Shown here: positions 16,655 through 24,903 of the stretch, one piece after another
Layout: each line of letters begins with the position of its first letter
How positions within the stretch are numbered: the stretch's first letter is position 1
Source of the DNA: Rhizosaccharibacter radicis
GTDB taxonomy: Bacteria > Pseudomonadota > Alphaproteobacteria > Acetobacterales > Acetobacteraceae
DNA: 45,262 nucleotides
NCBI GenBank assembly: GCA_024508355.1
Contig: JAMZEJ010000013.1
Location: 1-45,262, forward strand
Reading direction: 5' to 3'
Program-made: the position numbers and the translations under genes
Notes under the pieces: generated by a model
The model's input: only the letters and a program-made list of their open reading frames with translations
What the model was told of the DNA's origin: nothing
Databases searched by the model: none

Positions 16655-17857
16655 ATGAGATATACATCCTGTGCACCCAGCGGTATGTATCGCAATGGTG
16701 CGTGGTCTGACTCCGCCGCTTTATTGAACGAGTTCTTTCGCGGTGATTCGGTGGCCTTTGCTCCGGAACTCGTGGAGGAGCTCTACGAACCCTATGGCTA
16801 CCGCCGGTCCGACCCGGTCGTTCTCGGAAAGGACGCACGGGGGCTATCGGGCGTCATGGAGATCGCGCGAAGCGTCAACGACCACCACGGCCTCGGTCCG
16901 GCATCCGTCCTTTGCCGGCTCGATGAGGCCTGCCTGGCCAACAACGTCGTGTATAACCGCGCCGGCGGCGAGTTGTCGGTCGTATACGAGAGCCATCTCC
17001 CAGGCGACCGGGCGCTCAATCCCCTGAGGCCGGCCTCGGCGTTGGCGATGCCGACGCAGAGCTTCGGCGGAGTGCCGAACCGGCGCTATCTCTGGATGGG
17101 TTCGGCAGGCAGCGCCAACTATGGGCATTGGCTGATCGACGACCTCCCGAAGGTCGCCGCCATCGAGGTTCTGCTGCGCCAGGACCCGCATACCGAGGTG
17201 CATGTTCTTCTGCCCGATTGCGGTGACGTGCACAACACGATCCACCTGCACTCCATCGGCCTGATGCTCGGGGCGGCGCTGGTGCCTCGCATCTCGATCC
17301 ATTTCATCGACATCCGCCGGACCGTCTGGGTGGAAGGACTGCATTTCGCCACGCCGGTATCCCGCCACCCCTATTCGAAGTCCCCCGATGCGGTCGCCTA
17401 CGTGGCGAACCGGCTCCCTGCTGCCATCAGGCATCTCGATCCCGATCAGAAGCGACGCCGTCTGTTCGTCACGCGCCCGCCGTCCGACAAGCGCAATCTG
17501 CTTAATCCCGGACAGGTGGAAGATTTCCTGACGTCCTTGGGCTTCGAGCTGATCGAGACGTCGCGAATGGGCATCGTCCAGCAGATCGCGCTTTTCTCCG
17601 CGGCGGACGTGGTTGTCGGTTGCATGGGAGCCGCCATGACCAACACGATCTTCTGCGATCCTGGCACGAGGGTCGTCCATCTCACGCCCGACGGCTGGGT
17701 CGAGCCTTTCTACTGGGATCTGTCGTCGATCCGGAACCATGAGTATGTCGCCATCTACGGCGACGTTGCTTCATCCGGCGCGTCACCCCCGGACAGGGAC
17801 TTCCGGATCGATCTGGATGATCTGAAGGCCAGCCTCGGCAAACTGGAGATGGCCTGA
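16655..17857 (+). CDS. Glycosyltransferase family 61 protein
   Basis: A 400-residue product of the GT61 (DUF563) type, predicted to transfer a sugar from a nucleotide-sugar donor, probably to a surface polysaccharide. The diagnostic NYGHWLIDDLPK is at residues 155-166. RRLFVTRPPSDKRNLLN resembles the segment preceding the conserved C-terminal ADVVVGCMGAAMTN (317-330), followed by CDPGTRVVHL. The usual GPHGAGLTN is altered here to GCMGAAMTN. No membrane segment is seen, so it is likely cytoplasmic. AAGAAGA precedes the ATG by 4 bases; an ATG at 16685 is possible. It is convergent with a second GT61 gene 56 bases away. Confidence 0.82.
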   Translation: MRYTSCAPSGMYRNGAWSDSAALLNEFFRGDSVAFAPELVEELYEPYGYRRSDPVVLGKDARGLSGVMEIARSVNDHHGLGPASVLCRLDEACLANNVVYNRAGGELSVVYESHLPGDRALNPLRPASALAMPTQSFGGVPNRRYLWMGSAGSANYGHWLIDDLPKVAAIEVLLRQDPHTEVHVLLPDCGDVHNTIHLHSIGLMLGAALVPRISIHFIDIRRTVWVEGLHFATPVSRHPYSKSPDAVAYVANRLPAAIRHLDPDQKRRRLFVTRPPSDKRNLLNPGQVEDFLTSLGFELIETSRMGIVQQIALFSAADVVVGCMGAAMTNTIFCDPGTRVVHLTPDGWVEPFYWDLSSIRNHEYVAIYGDVASSGASPPDRDFRIDLDDLKASLGKLEMA

Positions 17858-17883
17858 CGCGGTCCCCGCGGAATAAGGGTTGG

Positions 17884-17900
17884 GAAGCTCAGGCTTCTTT
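17884..17900 (+). terminator. Weak hairpin between convergent GT61 genes
   Basis: GAAGC-TCAG-GCTTC followed by TTT in the 56-base gap between the two convergent glycosyltransferase stops. The stem is only 5 bp (7 with G-U pairs) and the T-run is short. It is a possible terminator for the plus-strand gene. Confidence 0.3.
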
Positions 17901-17913
17901 CCTGGCACGCCCG

Positions 17914-19488
17914 TCAGGGGCGCGCCCAGCCGAATATCCGTTTCACCATTCCGGGCGGTCCCGGTTGTGCCCGCTGCGGTTGGAGTGACGATCCTGTCCT
18001 GGCCTGATCACGACCGATGATTTCGACCTGATCGAGATGGAGAAAGTTCCGGCCCCTCAGCGAGAGGCGGACGAAACGTGCCAGGACATCGTGCCGAAGA
18101 CGGAGGTAGAAGGGCGCTCCGGCGATACCGCCGCTGAACATCACGGCGTTGCTCTGTTCATGGAATGGCGTCCAGTGTTCGCCCTCCATGCTCGATTCAA
18201 GGACGAAGAAATCGAGCCGCTCGCCCGAGTTGTCAGCCCGGTTATGCAGCCTGATCTCGTGGATGTGGCACGGACGACCCAGATCGACCGACCACCAGGG
18301 ATCGTCTTCGTGATTGGTATGGAACTGATACCGGCCGGTTAAGCGTCCGCTCGTCGCGGAGGCCGACGGATCACGTGGCCGATCGGTTTCGCTGGTCGAG
18401 CTCTGTCGCGTCGGCCGCCTGAGCGCCAGATTGGTAAGACCGTCGGACCGGGGCGTCATGCCGCGGTGGGCGAATTCGATCGCCCTCAGGAGGGCCGAAG
18501 CGATGTCGGCGGGATCGGTCAAGCGGTAGTTCAGATGGAACGTATGATCCCGCGGCTCGAGCGCGATGCCTGCGGGGGGATAGAGATACGTTCCCGTTCC
18601 CCCGTTGATCCCGTCGATCAACGGATAGCTCGACAACAACGTGTTGGTGTAGCTCAGGCCGAGAAGTTGGCGGCCGGGTGCGAACAAGCTGGTGTGGAGA
18701 GCAGAGCCCGTCAGACCCGCAACGATCGGTCTTTGCTGGAACACGGCGATCTGCTCGGCCAGCGATAGCTCCTCGGGATAAAGGATGTCGACGCCCTGTC
18801 GCGCCAGAATCTCGGTCAGGGCATCTTCATTCACCAGATGACCCACTCCGCTGCGGAGCCTCGATTTGGACAGGTAGGCCGGCCGGTCGACGGGGGTGGT
18901 CGTGGCCCGTGGGCAGAGGCGGTTCCCGATCGCGTTCGTGAAACGCGCGAACACTCGATGCGCGTATCCGGTTTCCTCGAAAGCGCAGCAGGGAACCGTC
19001 ACGGTGGGCAGGATGCAGGGCTCGTCGAGACGCAGAAACCGGGCGGGTTCCAGGGCGAGCACATCGCAGATCGCCTTGAAATACGGGACGGCGAACAGAT
19101 CCTCCAACGACTCGTTGGCATGGTAGATAATTCTGGTATCGGAACGGAGCAGATCTTCAATGTTCCACAACCGCGACAATGTCGATAGCAGGAAATGACC
19201 GTAATGTCCGTGGACGAAGCCGATATAGACATAGTCGGCATCGGGAAGTCGGCGGAGCGTCGGCGCGTAGTCGATCGTCGTCCTGACGATCATCTCCGGC
19301 GTTCCTGAAGACGGCCCGCGGAAATACGCCGATTGCTGGATGAGCCGGCGACCGGCATCGAACAGCCCGAAGGGGCCGTGGCTGCCGTTCGACGGCACAT
19401 ACAGCACGTCGCGCAGGTGCAGGACGCTGGGATCTCCGTCGATGACCGTGACGGGCCCGTGTACGTCGTTACACTCGATCAGGCTCAT
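17914..19488 (-). CDS. GT61 glycosyltransferase fused to a discoidin (F5/8 type C) domain
   Basis: A 524-residue two-part protein. Residues 1 to about 345 are GT61-like: FVHGHYGHFLLSTLSRLW (91-108) carries the HxxHxGHF-type motif, PAYLSKSRLRSG precedes the nucleotide-sugar region, and VAGLTGSALHTSLFAPG (256-272) is the C-terminal core. Residues about 352-492 form a discoidin domain: NLALRRPTRQSS, then DDPWWSVDLGRPCHIHEI, FVLESSMEGEHW, YLRLRHDVLARFVRLSL and LHLDQVEIIG. Such domains bind carbohydrates, so it may hold the acceptor glycan. The ATG at 19488 is the first in frame. No signal peptide is seen, so the discoidin domain would be cytoplasmic, which is unusual. Confidence 0.83.
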   Translation of the reverse strand: MSLIECNDVHGPVTVIDGDPSVLHLRDVLYVPSNGSHGPFGLFDAGRRLIQQSAYFRGPSSGTPEMIVRTTIDYAPTLRRLPDADYVYIGFVHGHYGHFLLSTLSRLWNIEDLLRSDTRIIYHANESLEDLFAVPYFKAICDVLALEPARFLRLDEPCILPTVTVPCCAFEETGYAHRVFARFTNAIGNRLCPRATTTPVDRPAYLSKSRLRSGVGHLVNEDALTEILARQGVDILYPEELSLAEQIAVFQQRPIVAGLTGSALHTSLFAPGRQLLGLSYTNTLLSSYPLIDGINGGTGTYLYPPAGIALEPRDHTFHLNYRLTDPADIASALLRAIEFAHRGMTPRSDGLTNLALRRPTRQSSTSETDRPRDPSASATSGRLTGRYQFHTNHEDDPWWSVDLGRPCHIHEIRLHNRADNSGERLDFFVLESSMEGEHWTPFHEQSNAVMFSGGIAGAPFYLRLRHDVLARFVRLSLRGRNFLHLDQVEIIGRDQARTGSSLQPQRAQPGPPGMVKRIFGWARP

Positions 19489-19693
19489 TCGAACTCACGC
19501 GCGTCCAGGATTGCGGGAAGATGCGACGTGCCGCCAAGGCAGCGCCGACGGAAAGAACGAGACGCCCGCCACCCATGGCATGCAGAGCGGCAGCATGAGC
19601 CTCGGGACCGGTGACAAGCAATCCCGACACCTCGGCGACCGCCGCCGCGCGCAGCAAGAACGCGTCCGGAAGCCCGACCCGGTGGAGGCGGCG

Positions 19694-20116
19694 TCAGTCC
19701 TCTCCTTCTTCTTCCTCGTCCCCCGCTTCCCGCCGCGGATCGAGCGATCGCCAGTCGCGCTCCATCTCGGTCGCGGAGCGGGAGGCGAAATCATCGAGCT
19801 CGTTGGCCGAGCGCCAGCCGTCCTCGCCGGCGTCGATCACCTCGGCATCCTCGCCGAAGCTGAACCAGGCGCTCAGCACCTCGCGCGGCGCCATGCCCGG
19901 CACGCGGCACAGCTCGACGCTGTCGCGCACATAGGCCCGGGCGAAGGCGTTGGCGTGGATCAGGTTCGGGAAGCCCTTGATCTCCTCGACGATGTTGTCC
20001 TCGGCACCGCCGCTCAGGTCGATGATCCGCACCACCCAGCCGCCGTCCGGCGCGAACAGGTCCGCGTTGCCGGGAAGCTCGCCGGACTCGTCGGCGTCGT
20101 CTGCTTGATCGCTCAT
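19694..20116 (-). CDS. Acidic protein of unknown function, coupled to pncB
   Basis: A 140-residue, strongly acidic product that I do not recognise as a named family. It has a compact central region (GGWVVRIIDLSGG, then IKGFPNLIHANAFARAYVRD, then WFSFGEDAEVIDAGEDGW) between a disordered acidic N-terminus and a C-terminus ending in Glu/Asp. No membrane segment or signal is seen. Its ATG overlaps the pncB stop by ATGA, so it is translationally coupled and third in the DAHP synthase-pncB transcript. The conserved-looking core and high third-position GC support a real gene. Confidence 0.75.
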   Translation of the reverse strand: MSDQADDADESGELPGNADLFAPDGGWVVRIIDLSGGAEDNIVEEIKGFPNLIHANAFARAYVRDSVELCRVPGMAPREVLSAWFSFGEDAEVIDAGEDGWRSANELDDFASRSATEMERDWRSLDPRREAGDEEEEGED

Positions 20117-21315
20117 GGCGTCTTCTTCTCGCTGTCCGCGCGCGGAATGTTCTGCCCGTTGCGCTGGTCCCGCCGCAGCAGGAACTCGCGGCCCACCTTC
20201 ACCCGCGGCTCGCCGTCATAGGCGACGATGTCCGCCGTCGCGTAGGTCTCGTTCCAGCTGTCCGGGATGAAGGAGCCGGTGCCCACCAGATCCACCGGGG
20301 CGTCCGCATCCGCCATCACCCGGCACTTGGCCACGCCGAAGCCCGACGAGGCGACGATGCGCACGGCGGGAAAGCCCGCCTCGTCCAGCGCCTCGCGCAT
20401 GCGCCAGATCGCCGCCGCCGACACGCCGGTGCCCACCAGATGGCGCAGCTCGGCATCCGACCGGTAGCGGCGGATCGCGCGGGGCGCGTGGCGCTCGATC
20501 ACGGCATAGGAGCTGGCGGGATCGAGCCCTTCCAGAAAGCGGCCGCCATGCGTATCGAGCCGCACCGCCACCCGGCCGGCCGCGGCGAGCTCAGGGAACC
20601 GCCGGCACACCGCCAGCGTGTCCGTCACCTCCTGCCCGAAATAATCGCTCAGCACCGTGAGGTCGGTGTCGGGATAGCACTCGTGGAACATCTCCGCCGC
20701 GCGCAGGGTCGAGCCCGCGTAGCCGATCAGCGCGTGCGGCATGGTGCCGAAACCCGCGGCCGCTCCGTAGAAATGCGAGGTGGCGTCGTTCGCGCAGCCC
20801 ACGAATCCGAGCGCGCCTTCCCGACGCGCCGCCTCGCTGCCGACCGACGCGGCATAGGCCATCAGCTCCTGCATCTCGAAGCCCGCGCAATGGCGCGCTT
20901 CCATCGCCAGGAACCGCACCCGCGGCAATGCCGCGCACATCTGGTAGGCGTTGTGCGCGGCGACGCAGGCGGGGCCGAGCTTCTGCAGCATCAGGGTTTC
21001 GAGCTGCACCAGCCCGGCGAAGGACCCGGTCACGTAGAGCAGCGGCTCGCCCGCCCCCACCCAGTCGCCTTCCGTGCAGTGCGGCTCGATACGCCCCGGC
21101 AGGCCACGGGCCCGCATGGTCGCCTCCAGCCAGTCCGTCATCAGCCGGAACGCGGCGATCACCGGACGGCGGAGAAACAGCGCGTAGGTCACCTCGCGGT
21201 CGCCGAACCGTTCCACGATCGTGCGGGTGCGGTTGAAATAGGCGTCGGTGCGCGCGGCGATCGCGCCGTCATCGAGCGGCCGGGCGATGCCGGAAGCGTC
21301 CGCGGCACCTGCCAT
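20113..21315 (-). CDS. pncB: Nicotinate phosphoribosyltransferase, atypical subfamily
   Basis: Predicted to condense nicotinate with PRPP to nicotinate mononucleotide in NAD salvage. The 400-residue product has DAYFNRTRTIVERFGDREV near the N-terminus and CTEGDWVGAGEPLLYVTGSF. LETLMLQKLGPACVAAHNA follows, then a long conserved block around GFVGCANDATSHFYGAAAGF. The phosphoribosyl region reads VRLDTHGGRF instead of the common RLDSGD, then IVASSGFG and LVGTGSFIP. The overall order fits NAPRTase, and the variant motif fits an alphaproteobacterial subgroup. The ATG overlaps the DAHP synthase stop by one base (TGATG). Substrate is therefore probable, not certain. Confidence 0.78.
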   Translation of the reverse strand: MAGAADASGIARPLDDGAIAARTDAYFNRTRTIVERFGDREVTYALFLRRPVIAAFRLMTDWLEATMRARGLPGRIEPHCTEGDWVGAGEPLLYVTGSFAGLVQLETLMLQKLGPACVAAHNAYQMCAALPRVRFLAMEARHCAGFEMQELMAYAASVGSEAARREGALGFVGCANDATSHFYGAAAGFGTMPHALIGYAGSTLRAAEMFHECYPDTDLTVLSDYFGQEVTDTLAVCRRFPELAAAGRVAVRLDTHGGRFLEGLDPASSYAVIERHAPRAIRRYRSDAELRHLVGTGVSAAAIWRMREALDEAGFPAVRIVASSGFGVAKCRVMADADAPVDLVGTGSFIPDSWNETYATADIVAYDGEPRVKVGREFLLRRDQRNGQNIPRADSEKKTP

Positions 21316-22733
21316 CAGGCGATCTCCGCCGGGGCCGGAACCGGCCTGCGGCGGGAGGTCAGTTCCTCGGCCACCAGGAACGCCATCTCCAGCGATTGTT
21401 CCGCGTTCAGCCTCGGATCGCAGAAGGTCTCGTAGCGGTTGCTCAGATCCGCCTCGGTCAGCCGGTGCGCGCCGCCCACGCATTCGGTGACGTCCTGCCC
21501 GGTCATCTCCACATGGATGCCGCCCGGCGTGACGCCCTCGCCCGCGAACACGTCGAAGAAGCCGCGCAGCTCGGCCAGGATGGAATCGAACGAGCGCGTC
21601 TTCACCTTGGACGCGGTGCTGATGGTGTTGCCGTGCATCGGATCGCACAGCCACGTCACCCCCCGCCCGGCGTCCCGCACCGCGCGCAGCAGGGGCGGCA
21701 GATGGCGTGCCACCCCGTCGGCGCCCATGCGGCTGATCAGCGTCAGCCGCCCGGGCTCGTTGCCGGGGTCGAGGATGTCGATCAGCCGCAGCAGGTCGTC
21801 GGTGGTCGTGGACGGCCCGACCTTCAGCCCGAGCGGGTTGCGCACGCCGCGCAGGAACTCGACATGGGCGCCGTCCGGCTGGCGGGTGCGGTCGCCGATC
21901 CACAGGAAATGCGCCGAACAATCGTACCAGTCGCCGGTGGTGGAATCGACGCGGGTCAGCGCCTGCTCGTAGGGCAGCAGCAGCGCCTCGTGGCTGGTGT
22001 AGAACTCGGTCTCGTTGATCTGCGGCGCGTTGCCGCCCAGCCCGCAGGCGCCCATGAAGTCCAGCGTCTCGTCGATGCGCTGGGCCAGGTTCTGGTAGCG
22101 GGCGGCGAGCGGCGAACGCTCCACGAAGCCCAGGTTCCAGCGATGCACCTGGTGCAGGTTGGCGTAGCCGCCTCCCGCGAAGGCGCGCAGCAGGTTCATG
22201 GTGCCGGCCGACTGAAAGTAGCCAGTCTCCATCCGCGCGGGATCGGGAATGCGGGCCTCGGCGGTGAAGGCGGGGCCGTTGATGATGTCGCCCCGGTAGC
22301 AGGGAAGCGTTTCACCCCCCACCGTTTCGGTGTCGGCCGACCGCGGCTTGGCGAACTGCCCCGCCATGCGCCCGAGCTTCACCACCGGCACCTTGGCGCC
22401 GAAGGTCAGCACCACCGCCATCTGCAGCAGCACCCGGAAGGTGTCGCGGATCACGTCGGCGGTGAATTCCCCGAAGCTTTCCGCGCAGGCACCGCCCTGC
22501 AGCACGAACGCGCGGCCCTGCGCCGCCAGCGCCAGCTGCTGCTTCAAGCGGCGTGCCTCGCCGGCGAACACCAGCGGCGGATAGGCGCGCAGCCGCGTTT
22601 CCACCGCTTCGAGCGCGGCTCCGTCCGGATAGGAGGGCGCCTGCCGGATGGGAAAGCTCCGCCAGCCCGCCGGGGTCCAGGCGGCCGGCCGGGGGGCCTC
22701 GGTCGTGGGACGGGCGGAAACGGCGGCACTCAT
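21315..22733 (-). CDS. Class II 3-deoxy-7-phosphoheptulonate (DAHP) synthase
   Basis: First enzyme of the shikimate pathway, joining phosphoenolpyruvate and erythrose 4-phosphate. The 472-residue product is of the class II (plant/mycobacterial) type: [28 protein letters not shown] with the metal-binding Cys, [31 protein letters not shown] and [38 protein letters not shown] and [18 protein letters not shown] follow. The ATG at 22733 (MSAAVSAR) has GGAAGGA about 7 bases upstream; longer open sequence is non-conserved. It heads an operon with pncB and an acidic protein. Products of this type are named AroF, AroG or AroA in different genomes. Confidence 0.95.
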   Translation of the reverse strand: MSAAVSARPTTEAPRPAAWTPAGWRSFPIRQAPSYPDGAALEAVETRLRAYPPLVFAGEARRLKQQLALAAQGRAFVLQGGACAESFGEFTADVIRDTFRVLLQMAVVLTFGAKVPVVKLGRMAGQFAKPRSADTETVGGETLPCYRGDIINGPAFTAEARIPDPARMETGYFQSAGTMNLLRAFAGGGYANLHQVHRWNLGFVERSPLAARYQNLAQRIDETLDFMGACGLGGNAPQINETEFYTSHEALLLPYEQALTRVDSTTGDWYDCSAHFLWIGDRTRQPDGAHVEFLRGVRNPLGLKVGPSTTTDDLLRLIDILDPGNEPGRLTLISRMGADGVARHLPPLLRAVRDAGRGVTWLCDPMHGNTISTASKVKTRSFDSILAELRGFFDVFAGEGVTPGGIHVEMTGQDVTECVGGAHRLTEADLSNRYETFCDPRLNAEQSLEMAFLVAEELTSRRRPVPAPAEIA

Positions 22734-22946
22734 GGCGGGTCCTTCCCTGGCGGGGTGGGGGAACGACGGCACGCGCGGGTCGCGCCGCCGCCTGGAGGAC
22801 GCCTTTATCTTCCCGTTCGGCGGCAGATGAAAGGACGCCGCCGCGAGGCAGGGATGCCATGAGGTCGGGCATGGCCGCGAACGGCTTCCCGTCACCGGTC
22901 GCGCCGCCTGCCCGCGGGGCGGCGCGATTCATGTTGCGATAAAGGA

Positions 22947-23696
22947 ATGAAGCCGATCCGCCCGAAACCCGCGCCGGAGAATGCCGGCCCGCCCCTCGTC
23001 CCGCCGCCCGTTCTGTTGCTGCCCTTTCTGTTGCTGCCCTTTCTGTTGCTGCCCTTTCTGTTGCTGCTCGCGAGTTGCGGAGGAACAGGGCAGCCCCCCG
23101 CCCCGCCTCCCGGCCGAATGGAGGCGCCGGTGGCCTTGGTCGCCGGCTCCGTGGCGGCCCCGCCCTTCTTCCGGCCGGCCGATCATGCCGAGGTCGAGGT
23201 GCGATGCGACGTGGATGTCGGGGGCGTGCCCAGCCATTGCCGGGGTGGCGCCGCCACCGATCCCCGCATAGCGCCCGTCGCCGCCGCGTTCGTCGCCGCC
23301 GCGTCGTTCAGGCCGGCCCTGCTCGTCGGCCGGCCGGTGGCGGTCAAGGATTACCCGCTGCCCGTGGGGCTGGACGCGACCCCGGACGGAATGCTGTCCG
23401 GCGTGTCGCGGATACCCCCCGAGCGGGTATCGCTGCATTATCCGCCAAACCTCTTCCGCCACGGGATCGAGGGCGAGGTGGTGCTGGACTGCACGATCAC
23501 GGCGCTCGGCCTGGCGCAGCCGTGCCGGATCGTCCACAGCACCGATCCCCGCTTCAACATGTCTGCGCTGCGGTTCGCATCCCAGGTCCGGTTCCGCCCC
23601 GCCGTCCGGAACCGCATCCGGGTCGAGGTCCCGCACCATGTCATCCACATCCGCTACAAGCTGGACGATCGGCCCGGTCCTGCCGCAGGCCCGTAA
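22947..23696 (+). CDS. Lipoprotein with two TonB C-terminal-like domains
   Basis: A 249-residue predicted lipoprotein: basic Pro-rich start, hydrophobic stretch of repeated LLLPF, lipobox LASC with Cys44. The mature part has two related domains. The second (about 150-240) fits a TonB C-terminal domain: VSLHYPPNLFRHGIEGEVV, then LDCTITALGLAQPC, then a FASQVRFRPAVRNR tail. The first (about 65-125) is a degenerate copy with VRCDVDVGGVPSHC. Each has a Cys pair 12-13 residues apart, suggesting disulphides. It lacks TonB's membrane anchor and Pro-rich rod, so it is not a normal energy transducer. AAGGA abuts the ATG, which is unusually close. A sister gene follows. Confidence 0.7.
   Translation: MKPIRPKPAPENAGPPLVPPPVLLLPFLLLPFLLLPFLLLLASCGGTGQPPAPPPGRMEAPVALVAGSVAAPPFFRPADHAEVEVRCDVDVGGVPSHCRGGAATDPRIAPVAAAFVAAASFRPALLVGRPVAVKDYPLPVGLDATPDGMLSGVSRIPPERVSLHYPPNLFRHGIEGEVVLDCTITALGLAQPCRIVHSTDPRFNMSALRFASQVRFRPAVRNRIRVEVPHHVIHIRYKLDDRPGPAAGP
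23013..23068 (+). repeat. 15-bp tandem repeat in a lipoprotein signal peptide
   Basis: Three exact copies of CTGTTGCTGCCCTTT (23013-23057) and a partial fourth copy (23058-23068). The unit encodes LLLPF, so copy-number change keeps the frame and alters the hydrophobic core by five residues per step. Confidence 0.9.
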
Positions 23697-23775
23697 CGGT
23701 CGGCATGGCCGCCTTGTTACAACAGTCCGTTGCTTCTACGTTGCCGAAATGGAACGAGTTCGAAGGCGGGACGGG

Positions 23776-24543
23776 ATGGTGCGCAGGAGGAACTTGATCG
23801 TCGCGATCGTGGCCATGGCGATCCCGGCCGCCGCCCGCCTCGCGGCCGCGAACGCGCCGTTCGACGCGGGCCATCCGATGCAGGACGTCCATCTGGTGCC
23901 GGTGCACCGCCAGCCACCGGTGCTTGCGCCGGCACTGAGACAGCTCGGCCTGGAGGGCGAGGTGAACGTCGAATGCGCCATCACCACCAAGGGCATCCCC
24001 AATGGCTGCCACGTGATGAGCAGCACGGATCGCCGGCTCGACGATGCGGCCCTGCAAGCCGCGCGCGGCGACAGGTTCCAGCCGCTGATCCAGAACGGCC
24101 GCGCTCAGCCCGTCACCTGGTACCATGACCGCTACGTGTTCCAGACCCGCCACGACCTGCCGCCGGCGCTGCCGGGAGAGCATGTGCGGCTGCCCCCGGC
24201 CCCGCCGCTCGCAGCGGTGGCCACTGCCGATCCCGCGGCGACCGACGACAAGCCGATGGTCGGCCTGTTTCCCGACTATCCGGCCGAGCTGCGGAACAGG
24301 AAGATCCAGGGCTGGGTCCTGATGGACTGCGCGATCACCGAGGCCGGCACCACGGAACACTGCCAGGCGGTGCATTCGTCCGACCCGCGATTCGAGCCCT
24401 CGGCCTACGACTTCGTGCGCCGCGCGCGCTACCGCCCGATCACGGTGGATGGCCATCCGGCCCGGCAGGAACACCGGATGCTGCAGATCAGCTACCGGCT
24501 GGACCGTCATCCTTCGGCTTCCGCATCGAGCGCGTCGCCCTGA
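23776..24543 (+). CDS. Exported protein with two TonB C-terminal-like domains
   Basis: A 255-residue product (start at ATG 23776, MVRRRNLIVAIVAMA) with a Sec signal cut near RLAAA. Two domains of one type follow. The first runs from VLAPALRQLGLEGEVNVEC to FQPLIQNGRAQPVTWY. The second runs from FPDYPAELRNRKIQGWVLMD to YRPITVDGHPARQEH. Each holds a C-x(11-13)-C pair just before an SSTD or SSD turn, exactly as in the preceding gene, so the two are likely paralogues. There is no TonB anchor or Pro-rich spacer. In-frame ATGs at 23749 and 23638 give longer versions; 23749 also places the hydrophobic segment acceptably. Function is unknown; a partner of outer-membrane receptors or of envelope assembly is possible. 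Confidence 0.68.
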   Translation: MVRRRNLIVAIVAMAIPAAARLAAANAPFDAGHPMQDVHLVPVHRQPPVLAPALRQLGLEGEVNVECAITTKGIPNGCHVMSSTDRRLDDAALQAARGDRFQPLIQNGRAQPVTWYHDRYVFQTRHDLPPALPGEHVRLPPAPPLAAVATADPAATDDKPMVGLFPDYPAELRNRKIQGWVLMDCAITEAGTTEHCQAVHSSDPRFEPSAYDFVRRARYRPITVDGHPARQEHRMLQISYRLDRHPSASASSASP

Positions 24544-24903
24544 TCGGCCCAGTCCCGAGGCGTGGCCGGCCGGCGCCTCCCGCCGGAAACCCGGCGAGGG
24601 CCTCGGTGCGCAGCAACCGCCGGCTCGCTGTCCTGGGGCTGCCGTGCCTGGTCGGGCCGGCGTGTTCGGGATGCGGTTCCACCGAGACATCCGGGAGCGC
24701 CGCGTCTTCCCCATAGCTGAGGTGGGCCGCGCCGATCCGCGTCTAGACCCGTCGGCGTGGGACCACGCGGCGCGGTCGCACGCCACGCCGGCGATATAAG
24801 GCGGGCATCCCCTTGCCCGAGACCCACCATCGGCTCCGGGTCGAGGACCGGCCCGGCGATGCGTCCGCCGCCCCGCGGCTTTCGCCCGATCCTGGCCAGC
24901 CTT
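24544..24903. other. Intergenic region between the TonB-like gene and alkB
   Basis: A 360-base region between convergent genes. Minus-strand frames run through it, but none combines a plausible start, Shine-Dalgarno and recognisable protein. A 64-residue minus frame ending at 24488 overlaps the end of the plus-strand gene and is Arg/Pro-rich. I see no terminator with a U-tract. Confidence 0.4.

Noticed and set aside
19469-19657. 62-residue minus-strand frame before the GT61-discoidin gene
   Set aside because: It starts only at TTG without a Shine-Dalgarno, overlaps the GT61 start, and its codon third positions are less GC-biased than real genes here.
24488-24682. 64-residue minus-strand frame
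   Set aside because: It overlaps the end of the TonB-like gene, is Arg/Pro-rich and has no ribosome-binding site.
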